IMG/VR virus record: IMGVR_UViG_3300007559_000025
Coordinates: 1 to 23,169 of that record
Length of the DNA: 23,169 nt
Direction: 5' to 3' (one strand)
From: a virus
A program made the translations under genes and the position numbers. The notes below the pieces were generated by a model. The model was given only the letters and a program-made list of their open reading frames with translations. It ran no database searches and had not been told where the DNA came from. Of the stretch, positions 8,628-17,133 are shown in pieces; position 1 is the first letter of the stretch; each line of letters opens with the position of its first letter.

Positions 8628-10223
8628 ATGGCTAATCAATACGAACAATTTAATGTTGCCAACCCTTATCAGTTGCAACAACAAGAGTTGGATCGCAGGC
8701 AGAAAATGGCTGAGATTCTTCAACAACAAGCATTTGAGCCTGTTCAAGCGGGTTCATACCAAGGCATCCAAGCCCCAATTAGCCCCGTTCAAGGTTTGGC
8801 TAAAGTGCTTCAAATGTACTTGTCAAACAAAAATCAAGAAGGTTTGAAATCAGAGCAAAAAGCATTGGGTGAGCAATACCGTGCGGATACATCTTCTGAC
8901 ATCCAGCGATTGATTCAAGGCTTGCAAGGTAAAGCGGCTACGCCTGAAATGAGGCAAGAGCCAACCGCAAGGGATTTTGAAGATAATCCAAACCTTGCGT
9001 CAACATTTGCACAGATGCAACCTGACCAACAAAGGGCGATGACCATGCCCGCTATGCCCGCAAGAGCAGCGGGCGTGCTTGACCCGTCATTGATTAGCGA
9101 GTTTAAAACGCCTGGTATGCAACAACAAGCCGCAAATATGTACTTGAGCCAACTTGCACCTAAAGCGCCTCTAATTCTCAAAGAAGGTGAAATTGCATAC
9201 AACCCAACAACATACGCAGAAATGTTTAAAGGCGGTACAAAATCTCCTTTTGGCAATGTTAACCCCGCCGCATTTACGTCTGATAGCTTGAAAGCGTTTA
9301 CTGCGGGTGGTGGTAAAGACTTCTCCTTATTAGTGCCATCAGTTAGCGCAGATACTCAAGCAAGATTGTCGCAAGATGCGTTGCAAAATGAAGCAAGATT
9401 GAAACAAGAGCGTGATCTTTCTGACCGTGCATTTAACAATTTAAGTGCAAGTCAAAAGGCTTCTCTTGGTAATGAAGCGGCAAGAATTGGAATTAGTGCG
9501 GCTGATCTTTATTTCAATACTGGAATAAAAGCGGGCGGTGCGCCAAACATAGCTCAAGCAACTTCTCAGCCTATGGCTCAACCCGTTGCACAACCTATGG
9601 CTCAACCACTTGCACAAGCACTTGCGCAGCCCGCCAATCAGCCCGTTGCGCCTATGCAACCTAGACCCGTTGCACCGCCTGTAGCGCCTAATTTGGCTTT
9701 GGCTGCCGCCTTGTCTCCAAAGGCGCAACAAGAAGTGCAAATTGCTCAAATGAAAAACCAACAAGAAGCGGCACAAGGATTGCCACAAGTCATGCAACAG
9801 GGTCAGACTTTGATTAGCACAATTGACCAAATGATTGGCGTAAAAGGCGCAGATGGCAAAGTTATCATCCCTGAACACAAAGGTTTGAAGGATGTTGTCG
9901 GCACAACCATCCCGTTTGAGTACAAGCCATTCCAAGGCGGTACGCAAGGCGCTGACTTTAAAGCCATGTATGACCAAGTTAAAGGTGGCGCTTTCCTTGA
10001 GGCGGTTCAACGCATGAAGGGAAGTGGCGCAATTTCCGAGATTGAGGGAACTAAAGCCACAGCCGCATTGACAGAAGCCTCAACAGCTCAGTCTCCCGAT
10101 GCGTTTAGAAACGCAATGTCAAGGTTTAGAAGTGCCATTCAAACGGGCATGACTAACGCCTCAACCAAAGCGGGTAAGGCAAGAATTCCGACCTACAATC
10201 CCGAAACAGGAAGGGTTGAATAA
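8628..10223 (+). CDS. probable internal virion/ejection protein
   Basis: A 531-residue protein with an N-terminal Gln-rich helix (QLQQQELDRRQKMAEILQQQAFEP), a long helical middle, a Pro/Gln/Ala linker (about 310-350: QPMAQPVAQPMAQPLAQ and following), and a C-terminal helical domain ending in KARIPTYNPETGRVE. No signal peptide or membrane helix is evident. Sequences of this kind sit beside transglycosylase-like or very long ejection proteins in podoviruses, where they leave the capsid with the DNA and line the channel across the cell envelope. Start: ATG at 8628, five nt after the giant gene's stop. Its TAA shares one base with the next ATG. The role is inferred from position and composition; no catalytic motif is seen. 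Confidence 0.65.
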   Translation: MANQYEQFNVANPYQLQQQELDRRQKMAEILQQQAFEPVQAGSYQGIQAPISPVQGLAKVLQMYLSNKNQEGLKSEQKALGEQYRADTSSDIQRLIQGLQGKAATPEMRQEPTARDFEDNPNLASTFAQMQPDQQRAMTMPAMPARAAGVLDPSLISEFKTPGMQQQAANMYLSQLAPKAPLILKEGEIAYNPTTYAEMFKGGTKSPFGNVNPAAFTSDSLKAFTAGGGKDFSLLVPSVSADTQARLSQDALQNEARLKQERDLSDRAFNNLSASQKASLGNEAARIGISAADLYFNTGIKAGGAPNIAQATSQPMAQPVAQPMAQPLAQALAQPANQPVAPMQPRPVAPPVAPNLALAAALSPKAQQEVQIAQMKNQQEAAQGLPQVMQQGQTLISTIDQMIGVKGADGKVIIPEHKGLKDVVGTTIPFEYKPFQGGTQGADFKAMYDQVKGGAFLEAVQRMKGSGAISEIEGTKATAALTEASTAQSPDAFRNAMSRFRSAIQTGMTNASTKAGKARIPTYNPETGRVE

Positions 10224-12262
10224 TGTCTGAAGCATTTAAAACTGTAGAGATTCCCAATTTTGGGCCTGTTAACTTTCCCGTCACCATGTCGGATGACCAA
10301 GTTAATGCTGCAATTTTTAAGATCACGCAAACCCCCGCCTCTCAACCCGCAGTAGATAGAACGGTTGAATCTCCCTCAATGATGCAAGGCCGACAATCTG
10401 ACTTGTCAATGCCAAGCAAAATGGGTTTGGCAGCAGCTCAAGGTCTGACTTTTAACTTTGCACCAAAGATTGCGGGTGCGGGCGCTGCGGGAATGGACAT
10501 CTTGCAACGTGGTTTTGATTCCACTCCGACTGAAACTTACGCAAACACCCGTGATTACATCAAAGGCGTAAATGAGCAATTTAGGGAAACCAACCCTAAA
10601 ACGGCATTTGCAAGTGAGGTAGTTGGTGGCTTGCCACTTTTGCTCACACCTTTGGGAATGACAAGCAAAGCCAAGCAAACAGCGGACGCATTGTCAGCGG
10701 CACAAAAAATGTCAATGGCTGCAAAAATGGCGGGTACGCAAGGCACTATTTCTGCCGTTGGCGCATCCGACATCAACCCCGTCACCGATCCAACAGAATA
10801 TGCTCAAGATATTGCCAAAAAAGGGGCAATTGCTGCCGCCTCGGGCGGTGTTTTATCAGGAGCAGGGCAAGGCGTTTACAACGTGGGTAGCAATGTTGCA
10901 CAACGTTACATCCCCGAAAGTGCCAAAGATGCGGCACGAATTAAACTTGCTCAAGCCTTACAACGTGGCTCAAGTGCGGATGGCTCAAACACCGTGTTAA
11001 GCCGTGTCGAACGTGAAATGGGATTGAACCCTAATGCAAGCATAGCGCAAGCGGGTGGCCCAAGTGCGTTGGCTCAGTTGGATGTGTTGGCATCGATGCC
11101 AGGCCAAGCCAAAAGCCTTGTAGAACGCAGAATTCGTGAGCAACAGATGTTTAGACCCGAACGCCTTGCAAATGCGGCAGATGAGGCTCTAGGTACTCAA
11201 AGTAAGGGTTTCACCGCCACATTGGACGCATTGACTGCGGTTAAAAAAGCTACTGCTGATCCTTTATACAAAAAACTTGAAAACGTATCGGTCAAAATTG
11301 ACGATGATTTGCAATCTTTAATTCAAGCCTCAACGTCTGCGCATGGTAAAGCCGAGTTATTGACTCAATTAAAAAGGCAGTTGCCACTTGATATTTCCAA
11401 GCTAAAAGCGGGCGATGACGTTCCTCTCAATGTTTTAGATATTGTCAAGCAATCACTTTATGACTTGGGTGAATCAGCCCGTGGTGAGTTTGGTAAAGCA
11501 ACAAACACAAGCCGAGCCTATGATGATTTGCGAGTGTCATTGACAAAGAAACTTGAAGCCTTATCGCCTGCCGATAAAAATGGCTCTATTTACCGTCAAG
11601 CCTTGGATGCGTATGCAGGCCCGTCACAACTAGGCAATGCCGTTGTTAAGGGTAGAACAGCCATGAAGCAAGACGATATTGCCTTATCCGACTTGATGGG
11701 CAATATGTCAAAAAGCGAGTTAGAGGCTTTCCGCATAGGAGCATTGCAGTCTTTGAAGGATAAAGTTGGCACAGAGGCGGGTCAGACTTCATTGCTCAAG
11801 ATGTGGAAAGAACCCGCTACAAGCAACAGGCTTAAAGAGATATTTGGCGACGATTATCAAAAGTTTGCTCAAGAAGTTGCCAAAGAAGCTAGATTAAAGC
11901 CATTAGAGCAAGTTGGTAGAGGCTCGGGTACTTTCTCTAGAATGGCGGGCGCTGAAGATTTGGGCGTCATGCCAACCACAATGGCAGCGGGCAAAGCGGT
12001 GGCAAGTGCGGCTACGGGCAGCCCATTGGCGGCTGTGGGTGAGGCGGCAACTGTCAAAAACAGGATTGGTCAAGTAATCAATCAAATGCCTGAGACAACA
12101 CGCAATGAACTAGCTAAAATGTTGTTGTTGCGTGGCCCAACAGGTCAATTAGAAGTAGAAAACACAGCGGCATTGATTCGTGCTTTAAACCAACGATCAA
12201 CGCAATTGCAAACGGGTGGTGGCTCAATAATTGGGCAAAACCTTGACCAATACGGCAGATAA
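10223..12262 (+). CDS. probable large internal virion/ejection protein
   Basis: The 679-residue protein begins with an N-terminal module (IPNFGPVNFPVTMSDDQVNAAIFKITQTP) also known from other phage internal proteins. Then comes AAAQGLTFNFAPKIAGAGAAGMDIL with YANTRDYIKGVNEQFRETNPKTAFASEVVGGLPLLLTPLG, a pattern seen at the front of many phage ejection proteins, followed by Ala-rich hydrophobic and amphipathic helices that could insert in membrane. The rest (about 230-679) is helical. No lysozyme or transglycosylase catalytic site is visible. It shares one base with the preceding gene (TAATG) and is followed by the fibre gene 9 nt later. The ejection role is inference from family resemblance and gene order. 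Confidence 0.7.
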   Translation: MSEAFKTVEIPNFGPVNFPVTMSDDQVNAAIFKITQTPASQPAVDRTVESPSMMQGRQSDLSMPSKMGLAAAQGLTFNFAPKIAGAGAAGMDILQRGFDSTPTETYANTRDYIKGVNEQFRETNPKTAFASEVVGGLPLLLTPLGMTSKAKQTADALSAAQKMSMAAKMAGTQGTISAVGASDINPVTDPTEYAQDIAKKGAIAAASGGVLSGAGQGVYNVGSNVAQRYIPESAKDAARIKLAQALQRGSSADGSNTVLSRVEREMGLNPNASIAQAGGPSALAQLDVLASMPGQAKSLVERRIREQQMFRPERLANAADEALGTQSKGFTATLDALTAVKKATADPLYKKLENVSVKIDDDLQSLIQASTSAHGKAELLTQLKRQLPLDISKLKAGDDVPLNVLDIVKQSLYDLGESARGEFGKATNTSRAYDDLRVSLTKKLEALSPADKNGSIYRQALDAYAGPSQLGNAVVKGRTAMKQDDIALSDLMGNMSKSELEAFRIGALQSLKDKVGTEAGQTSLLKMWKEPATSNRLKEIFGDDYQKFAQEVAKEARLKPLEQVGRGSGTFSRMAGAEDLGVMPTTMAAGKAVASAATGSPLAAVGEAATVKNRIGQVINQMPETTRNELAKMLLLRGPTGQLEVENTAALIRALNQRSTQLQTGGGSIIGQNLDQYGR

Positions 12263-12271
12263 GGATACAAA

Positions 12272-13588
12272 ATGAGTTACAACGGTTCAGGCACGTTTAA
12301 TATCAACACAGCGGGTCAACCCGTTGTTACAGGCACAACCATCACTAGCACGGCATTTAATCTGCTGACTGCTGACTTGGCTTCAGGTTTAACCACTGCG
12401 TTGACCAAAGATGGACAAACCACACCTACTGCAAACATCCCAATGGGGACGTTTAAAATAACGGGTTTAGGTGCGGGCACTGTAGCAACTGATGCGGCTC
12501 AATATGGGCAATTGCAAGCGGGTGCAACCGCTATTGCAACGGTTTCAGGCACAGATACATTGACGGGTTCTTTAACGCCCGCCCTTACTGCTTATGCCAC
12601 GGGCAATTTGTTCTCTTTTGTTGCGGCTAATACAAATACGGGCGCAACCACAATTAACCTAAACAGTTTGGGCGCTAAAAGCATTACAAAATCAGGCACA
12701 ACCGCTTTGGTTGCGGGTGATCTTGTAAGTGGTCAAGTTTATTTAATTGAATACGATGGAACTCGGTTTCAATTGGTCAATCCATCTGTTGTTGCCGCTG
12801 GCGGTGTTGCTTACACAGCGGTTAAAACAGCCAATTACACAGCAGTAAATAATGATGGTGTTTTAACAAACACAACGGGCGGTTCTTTTACAGTCACTTT
12901 GCCTACAAGCCCAACGGTGGGTAATATTGTTGTTGTGGTTGATTCGTTTAGTCAATGGGGAACAAACAATTTAATAATTGACCCTACGGCACTAATTAAG
13001 ATAGCTGGCAATACGGCTGGCGACACATTAACTTGTGATATTACGGGAATAACTGTAACGCTTGTTTACACGGGTGCAACTTATGGATGGAACGTAGCGG
13101 CACAAGTTGGCGGTAATGGTGGTACAGCAGTTACTTTAACTGGCACACAAACCTTAACCAACAAAACATTGACTGCTCCAATACTGACTGCTCCCGTTTT
13201 AGGTACACCATCTAGCGGCACACTTTCAGCTTGTACAGTTGATGGAACTGATCAAGTTGGTTTTAGAAACATTCCTCAAAACAGTCAATCTGCTGCTTAC
13301 ACATTGGTTTTAGCTGATGCTGGTAAACACATATTTCACCCATCAGGTGATGCTAATGCAAGGACATACACAATCCCTGCAAATAGTTCTGTAGCTTATC
13401 CAATTGGTACGGCTATTACATTTATTAACATGACAAGCCAAGTAGTGACAATTGCAATCACTACTGACACAATGTATTTGTCTTCTGCGGGCACAACTGG
13501 CTCACGTTCTTTGGCTCAATATGGTTCTGCAACGGCTATCAAAATGACTTCAACAACTTGGCTTATTTCAGGGAGTGGATTGACATGA
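12272..13588 (+). CDS. tail fibre protein
   Basis: The 438-residue protein starts with MSYNGSGTFNINTAGQPVV and continues with a phage fibre attachment module (TPTANIPMGTFKITGLGAGTVATDAAQYGQLQ). Next is a beta domain (about 100-175) with ATTINLNSLGAKSITKSG and LVSGQVYLIEYDGTRFQLVNP, a common fibre module. A third part contains TLTNKTLTAPILTAPVLGTPSSGTL, a linker motif repeated in many fibres, then a C-terminal beta domain. It would join the virion at its N-terminus and contact the host surface distally. AAGGA upstream is the RBS. Its stop overlaps the next gene by ATGA, so fibre and adhesin are coupled. The same TLTNKTLTAP linker recurs in the fibre at 15832. Confidence 0.85.
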   Translation: MSYNGSGTFNINTAGQPVVTGTTITSTAFNLLTADLASGLTTALTKDGQTTPTANIPMGTFKITGLGAGTVATDAAQYGQLQAGATAIATVSGTDTLTGSLTPALTAYATGNLFSFVAANTNTGATTINLNSLGAKSITKSGTTALVAGDLVSGQVYLIEYDGTRFQLVNPSVVAAGGVAYTAVKTANYTAVNNDGVLTNTTGGSFTVTLPTSPTVGNIVVVVDSFSQWGTNNLIIDPTALIKIAGNTAGDTLTCDITGITVTLVYTGATYGWNVAAQVGGNGGTAVTLTGTQTLTNKTLTAPILTAPVLGTPSSGTLSACTVDGTDQVGFRNIPQNSQSAAYTLVLADAGKHIFHPSGDANARTYTIPANSSVAYPIGTAITFINMTSQVVTIAITTDTMYLSSAGTTGSRSLAQYGSATAIKMTSTTWLISGSGLT

Positions 13589-14346
13589 GTGGTGCATTAC
13601 AAGCAGTTTTTCAAAATCAGCGTTCATTTGGGGCGCCTCCAGGCCAAGATGCTTACACAACTGCTGGGACATATTCATGGGTGGCTCCAGCTGGAGTAAC
13701 TTCTGTCTCTGTTCTTGTTGTTGGAGCAGGTTCTAATCCTGGAGCTGGGGGTGGCGCATTGTCTTATAAAAATAATTTTTCTGTAACTCCGTCAAATTCA
13801 TATACGGTATATCTTAGTTCAACCGGTGGAAGCGATAGGTCTTATTTTAATAATGCCTGTACTGTAAGTGCCGCTGCAACAACAGTGAGAACTGGTGATG
13901 GAGGGGGTGATGGTGGCGCTGGTTTTGGAGGTGGAGCTGGTGGATATTCTGGGGCAGGCGGTACAAATCCATCATCTTTAAATGGTTCAAATGGAACGGC
14001 TGGAAGTGGCGGTGGTGGCGGTGGTGGCGGCTATACCGATTTAGCTGGCTGTTTACCGTTTGCTTATGCCGCTGGTGGTGGTGTTGGAATACTTGGCTCA
14101 GGCTCTAATGGTGCGGGTGGTGGATTTGTCACAGGTGGAGTATCAGCAGCTGGTGGCGGTGGAGGTTCTAGCGGTGCATCTGGCGGTAACAGTACGCCCT
14201 CATCATCTGGAACGGGTGGCGCTTATGGAGGTGGGCGAGGATATGGCTCAACTGCTGGCCCTGGGGCTGCAGGAGCAAGTGCGGTTCGGATTATATGGCC
14301 TGGAAATACTCGTTCTTTTCCATCAACGTGTACGGGTAATCTTTAA
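13585..14346 (+). CDS. glycine-rich tail adhesin (polyglycine type)
   Basis: A 253-residue protein with a short N-terminal segment (MSGALQAVFQNQRS), a beta domain starting AYTTAGTYSWVAPAGVTSVSVLVVGAG, then a glycine-rich region from about residue 49 to 235 with long Gly runs (GSGGGGGGGGYTD). The end reads AVRIIWPGNTRSFPSTCTGNL, a closing motif common in this class. Such proteins form polyglycine-II sandwiches; a known example is the adhesin of phage S16, whose loops bind host outer-membrane proteins. I chose the ATG at 13585 because it overlaps the upstream stop (ATGA) and has GGGAG at 13571-13575; the next upstream ATG, at 13558, would overlap the fibre gene more and lacks an RBS. Receptor contact is inferred. 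Confidence 0.85.
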   Translation: MSGALQAVFQNQRSFGAPPGQDAYTTAGTYSWVAPAGVTSVSVLVVGAGSNPGAGGGALSYKNNFSVTPSNSYTVYLSSTGGSDRSYFNNACTVSAAATTVRTGDGGGDGGAGFGGGAGGYSGAGGTNPSSLNGSNGTAGSGGGGGGGGYTDLAGCLPFAYAAGGGVGILGSGSNGAGGGFVTGGVSAAGGGGGSSGASGGNSTPSSSGTGGAYGGGRGYGSTAGPGAAGASAVRIIWPGNTRSFPSTCTGNL

Positions 14347-14359
14347 TTAAAAGATAAAA

Positions 14360-14863
14360 ATGGAACTTTACATTCGTATCAAAAACGGTCAACCGTTTGA
14401 ACATCCAATTTTTGGTGACAATTTTCGTCAGGCATTTCCTGATGTAGATGTTAACAATTTGCCCGCTGAGTTTGCTCGATTTGAACGTGTTGAACGTCCT
14501 ACATTGGGTATGTATGAAGTGATGACATCTGAAACGGCTATTTATGAATTGATTGATGGAATATGGAAAGATGTATGGCACAAGCGTGACATGACTACAG
14601 AAGAAAAAGTTGCCAAGCAACAGGCGGCTGTCACTTTGTTTAACACCCGAGATCAAGCTGAAAATTGGTCTGCTTGGATTTTGGATGAGGCTACTTGCAC
14701 AATGATTCCTCCAATTGCACGACCAGAAGCTGATCAAGCCAAATTAAATGCTGGTATTTATACAATGTGGTGCGGTGCAGATAACAACTGGAAAGACGCT
14801 TCTGTTCGGCCTGAAGGCCAATACAAATTTGATTTTCTTGCATGGAATTGGGTTGCAATATGA
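14360..14863 (+). CDS. fibre-cassette protein, possible fibre assembly factor
   Basis: A 167-residue acidic and aromatic-rich protein: MELYIRIKNGQPFEHPIFGDNFRQAFPDVD, later DGIWKDVWHKRDMTTEEKVAKQQ, and a C-terminal part with MIPPIARPEADQAKLNAGIYTMWCGADNNWKDASVRPEGQYKFDFLAWNW. Proteins of this pattern occur directly after adhesins in many phage genomes and are annotated as tail fibre assembly or hypothetical. No enzymatic motif is seen. It starts 13 nt after the adhesin, and its TGA overlaps the oxygenase start (ATGA). A chaperone-like role for the adhesin is suggested by position; this is inference and could be wrong. Confidence 0.6.
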   Translation: MELYIRIKNGQPFEHPIFGDNFRQAFPDVDVNNLPAEFARFERVERPTLGMYEVMTSETAIYELIDGIWKDVWHKRDMTTEEKVAKQQAAVTLFNTRDQAENWSAWILDEATCTMIPPIARPEADQAKLNAGIYTMWCGADNNWKDASVRPEGQYKFDFLAWNWVAI

Positions 14864-15561
14864 GTAAAGTAGTAAAAAAACCCAAAGCGTGCAAAGCTGC
14901 TGAATCAGTGGCTCAAGTTGTATTGCAAACACAATTGCAAGTTGCGTATCATTTTCCTTGCCCAATTTACATAATTGAGCGACCTGATTTTTTGGATGCG
15001 GTTAATGTTGTATCTGAAGAAGGCTTGGAAGTTGCACGCAAAAGGCGTGATTTAAACGAAATTTATCCTGTCCACATGACGGGCAATTACTTTGCTGATC
15101 CCCGTGTGTCTAATTTTTCTGAATTTGTTGGTGCTACGGCTTGGAATATTCTCAATGAGCAAGGTTATGCCATGCAAGATAAGGCGGTGCAGTTTACAGA
15201 AATGTGGACACAAGAGCATCACAAACATTCTGCAATGGACGCACACATTCACGGATATGGTTCACAAATAGTAGGCTTTTACTTTCTTGATACTCCAGAA
15301 AACGGTTGTAACGTAGTTTTCCATGACCCCCGTGCGGCAAAAGTGCAGATTGATTTGCCAGAGCAAGATATGAGCATAGCAACACCCGCTAGTAAAATGA
15401 TTAACTTTACGCCTAAGCCAGGCATGATGATCTTTGCTAACTCATGGTTAGCTCATTCTTTTACACGCCATGCTTCAGAACAGCCGATAAAGTTTGTGCA
15501 TTTTAATTTAACGGTGATTTCACAGCTACAGACTTGCTCAACGCCCGCTGAAGTAATATGA
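14860..15561 (+). CDS. 2-oxoglutarate/Fe(II)-dependent oxygenase
   Basis: A 233-residue protein whose C-terminal half fits the 2OG-Fe(II) oxygenase family common in phages (close to Pfam 2OG-FeII_Oxy_5): HIHGYGSQIVGFYFLDTPENG (129-149), then VVFHDPR, and KPGMMIFANSWLAHSFTRH (186-204). H129/H131 and H199 are the likely metal-binding residues, and the final K211/FVHFNL strand takes the place of the usual 2OG-binding Arg strand. These enzymes hydroxylate protein or nucleotide side chains using 2OG and oxygen. The start at 14860 gives an ATGA overlap. Its place within the fibre module, between two fibre-type gene sets, suggests a virion protein as substrate, but this is not shown. Confidence 0.8.
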   Translation: MSKVVKKPKACKAAESVAQVVLQTQLQVAYHFPCPIYIIERPDFLDAVNVVSEEGLEVARKRRDLNEIYPVHMTGNYFADPRVSNFSEFVGATAWNILNEQGYAMQDKAVQFTEMWTQEHHKHSAMDAHIHGYGSQIVGFYFLDTPENGCNVVFHDPRAAKVQIDLPEQDMSIATPASKMINFTPKPGMMIFANSWLAHSFTRHASEQPIKFVHFNLTVISQLQTCSTPAEVI

Positions 15562-15818
15562 ACAAGTATCAAATCAGGTTCAATAAAAGCCGTGGGCAAG
15601 AAGGCCGTGGCTCAATGGATCACGTTTGGCGCATTTTTGAAAATGGAAAAGAGTTTTTGTTTAAGAATCTTGACATTACTGTACCTGTTAAAAGCGAAAA
15701 AGACGCTAATGGGATTGATTACAATATCACTTGCCAAGGTTACATGACAATTGATCGGGATACATCAACAGCAATCATCATGGCAAAAATAAAAGTGCCT
15801 GACTTGGAAACTATATAA
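15558..15818 (+). CDS. small conserved protein beside the oxygenase
   Basis: An 86-residue beta-rich protein: MNKYQIRFNKSRGQEGRGSMDHVWRIFENGKEFLFKNLDITVPVKSE and a C-terminal stretch with ITCQGYMTIDRDTSTAIIMA. I recall close relatives next to 2OG oxygenases in other phages. No catalytic motif, signal peptide or membrane segment is seen. It is coupled to the oxygenase by an ATGA overlap, which suggests a shared function such as partner or substrate adaptor. The function is unknown; the pairing is the strongest clue. Confidence 0.6.
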   Translation: MNKYQIRFNKSRGQEGRGSMDHVWRIFENGKEFLFKNLDITVPVKSEKDANGIDYNITCQGYMTIDRDTSTAIIMAKIKVPDLETI

Positions 15819-15831
15819 ATAAGGATCAATT

Positions 15832-16533
15832 ATGGCTACCGTAGCACTATCTGGAATCATCACACCTAGCAATGTTGTCACGGCAACAAGCACAACTACG
15901 CTGACTAATAAGACGTTAACTGCGCCTACTATTGCATCAGCCAACTTAACTACAGCATTAACCCTTGCTGGTGCTGCTGGAACTAACGGGCAAGTGTTGA
16001 CAAGTGCTGGGTCTGGATTGCCTACTTGGGTTACTCCTAGTTCTGGCGCATTAACTTTACTTGCTGTCTTAACACCTACAGTAGCAGCGAACGTGGATGC
16101 TCTAACTACATTTACTGCAACCTACAATAATTACCTAATCCAAATAGACGGCATTAAACCAGCAACAGATAGCGAACTTTATGTGCGTTTTGCAAATACT
16201 GGTGTTGTTGATTCTGGTTCTTTTTACGGAAATGATGCAAGCACAAGCTCGGTGGTCGCAACAACTGCAAGTTTTTTTCAACTTAACTCTGGCAACGCTG
16301 CATCCGTACAGTCGTTAGAAATCGTTGTTAAAAATGTTAATTCCACTACTGATAAGGCGCTATTTTACCGAGGCATCTACACTAGGCCCGCAGTACCAAA
16401 TAACAATGTTATACAAGGCGTTGGTATAAATGTCAAAACTAGCACAGTTTCTGGAGTGCGTTTCTATTGGGATACGGGGAGCAATTTTGTTGCTCAAGGA
16501 AGTATCAGAATTTATGGCTACGCTAACACTTAA
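15832..16533 (+). CDS. second tail fibre-type protein
   Basis: A 233-residue protein with TTLTNKTLTAPTIASANLTTALTLAGAAGTNGQVLTSAGSGLPTWV in its first third, the linker and GTNGQVL module typical of phage fibres. A C-terminal beta domain (about 75-233) follows, ending SIRIYGYANT. Domains like this often end a fibre with a beta sandwich. AAGGATCAA lies before the start and recurs before the following gene. It shares the linker motif with the fibre at 12272, which points to module shuffling. It could be an alternative or side fibre, or a receptor-binding tip; sequence alone does not decide. Confidence 0.75.
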   Translation: MATVALSGIITPSNVVTATSTTTLTNKTLTAPTIASANLTTALTLAGAAGTNGQVLTSAGSGLPTWVTPSSGALTLLAVLTPTVAANVDALTTFTATYNNYLIQIDGIKPATDSELYVRFANTGVVDSGSFYGNDASTSSVVATTASFFQLNSGNAASVQSLEIVVKNVNSTTDKALFYRGIYTRPAVPNNNVIQGVGINVKTSTVSGVRFYWDTGSNFVAQGSIRIYGYANT

Positions 16534-16541
16534 GGATCAAC

Positions 16542-16811
16542 ATGACATACAAAATCTGTTATTGGGATGAAGCCGCTGGCGAGCAACGTGAGCGTGATGC
16601 TACTGATGTTGAGATTGCGGAATGGGAAACAGAACAAGCAGCGTTTGCGGTTAGAAAAGAAGCACTTTTGCGCACCAAATATCAACGTGACCGAGAAGCA
16701 GAATACCCGCCAATTGGTGACCAACTTGATGCGTTATGGAAGGGTGGCGAAGCCTCTACAACTATGCTTGCACAAATTCAAGCAGTAAAAGCTAAGTATC
16801 CAAAGCCTTAA
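16542..16811 (+). CDS. small tail-region protein with REAEYP-GDQLDALWKGG motif
   Basis: An 89-residue protein ending REAEYPPIGDQLDALWKGGEASTTMLAQIQAVKAKYPKP. This C-terminal motif is widely found at the end of phage fibre-assembly or tail proteins (XkdW-like), where it is usually attached to or adjacent to fibres. The N-terminal half is acidic, with a helix about residues 18-50. AAGGATCAA precedes the start. It closes the fibre module and is followed 8 nt later by the holin-like gene. A role in fibre assembly is likely but not proven. Confidence 0.65.
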   Translation: MTYKICYWDEAAGEQRERDATDVEIAEWETEQAAFAVRKEALLRTKYQRDREAEYPPIGDQLDALWKGGEASTTMLAQIQAVKAKYPKP

Positions 16812-16819
16812 GGTGAGCC

Positions 16820-17044
16820 ATGACAGAAGTTACTCACGCCCAAATCTACGAAAGACTGCTTGAAGTAGAAACTAAGGTAGATACCATCGACAAGAACACA
16901 AGCGGTCTTGTAGAGGCTATAAAGGCTGCCAATGGTGCTGTAAAAGTTCTCAACTGGATTGCATCCATTGCCCAACCTGTTTTGTGGATTGGCGGTTTGA
17001 TTATTGCCGCTGGCGCTATCTGGCAAACATGGCTTAAAAAATGA
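16820..17044 (+). CDS. small membrane protein, possible holin
   Basis: A 74-residue protein with a short helical N-terminal region (about 1-40, EVETKVDTIDKNTSGLVEAIK) and one strongly hydrophobic segment (about 45-68, VLNWIASIAQPVLWIGGLIIAAGAIW), ending in KK. This coil-plus-one-membrane-helix layout resembles XhlA-like and other small phage lysis proteins. AAGGTGAG at 16810-16817 is the RBS. The stop overlaps a 30-residue membrane peptide. It opens a run of membrane proteins leading to the endolysin, so a lysis role is likely; which one acts as holin cannot be told from sequence. Confidence 0.65.
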   Translation: MTEVTHAQIYERLLEVETKVDTIDKNTSGLVEAIKAANGAVKVLNWIASIAQPVLWIGGLIIAAGAIWQTWLKK

Positions 17045-17133
17045 TGGATTGGCTAGAAGCTATTATTGCTCTAGCCTTTCTTCTTTGTTTTGTCATGGTG
17101 TGCGGTCACATTATCCTTTGGGCGATGCCGTGA
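17041..17133 (+). CDS. 30-residue membrane peptide
   Basis: This short ORF reads MMDWLEAIIALAFLLCFVMV and ends CGHIILWAMP, almost all one membrane helix. ATG at 17041 overlaps the upstream stop (ATGA); the second ATG (17044) is an alternative start. Its TGA overlaps the next gene's GTG. It fits a small lysis accessory, such as a pinholin- or antiholin-like peptide. The evidence is the tight overlaps on both sides and clear hydrophobicity; there is no recognised family. Confidence 0.55.
   Translation: MMDWLEAIIALAFLLCFVMVCGHIILWAMP

Noticed and set aside
9441-10010. 189-residue antisense frame opposite the ejection-protein gene
   Set aside because: Composition is unnatural (runs of Arg, Leu, Cys) and there is no promoter or RBS; the + strand gene is coupled to its neighbours.
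14291-14737. 148-residue antisense frame opposite the fibre-assembly gene
   Set aside because: No RBS or partner genes on that strand, and the + strand gene has overlaps on both sides of its cassette.
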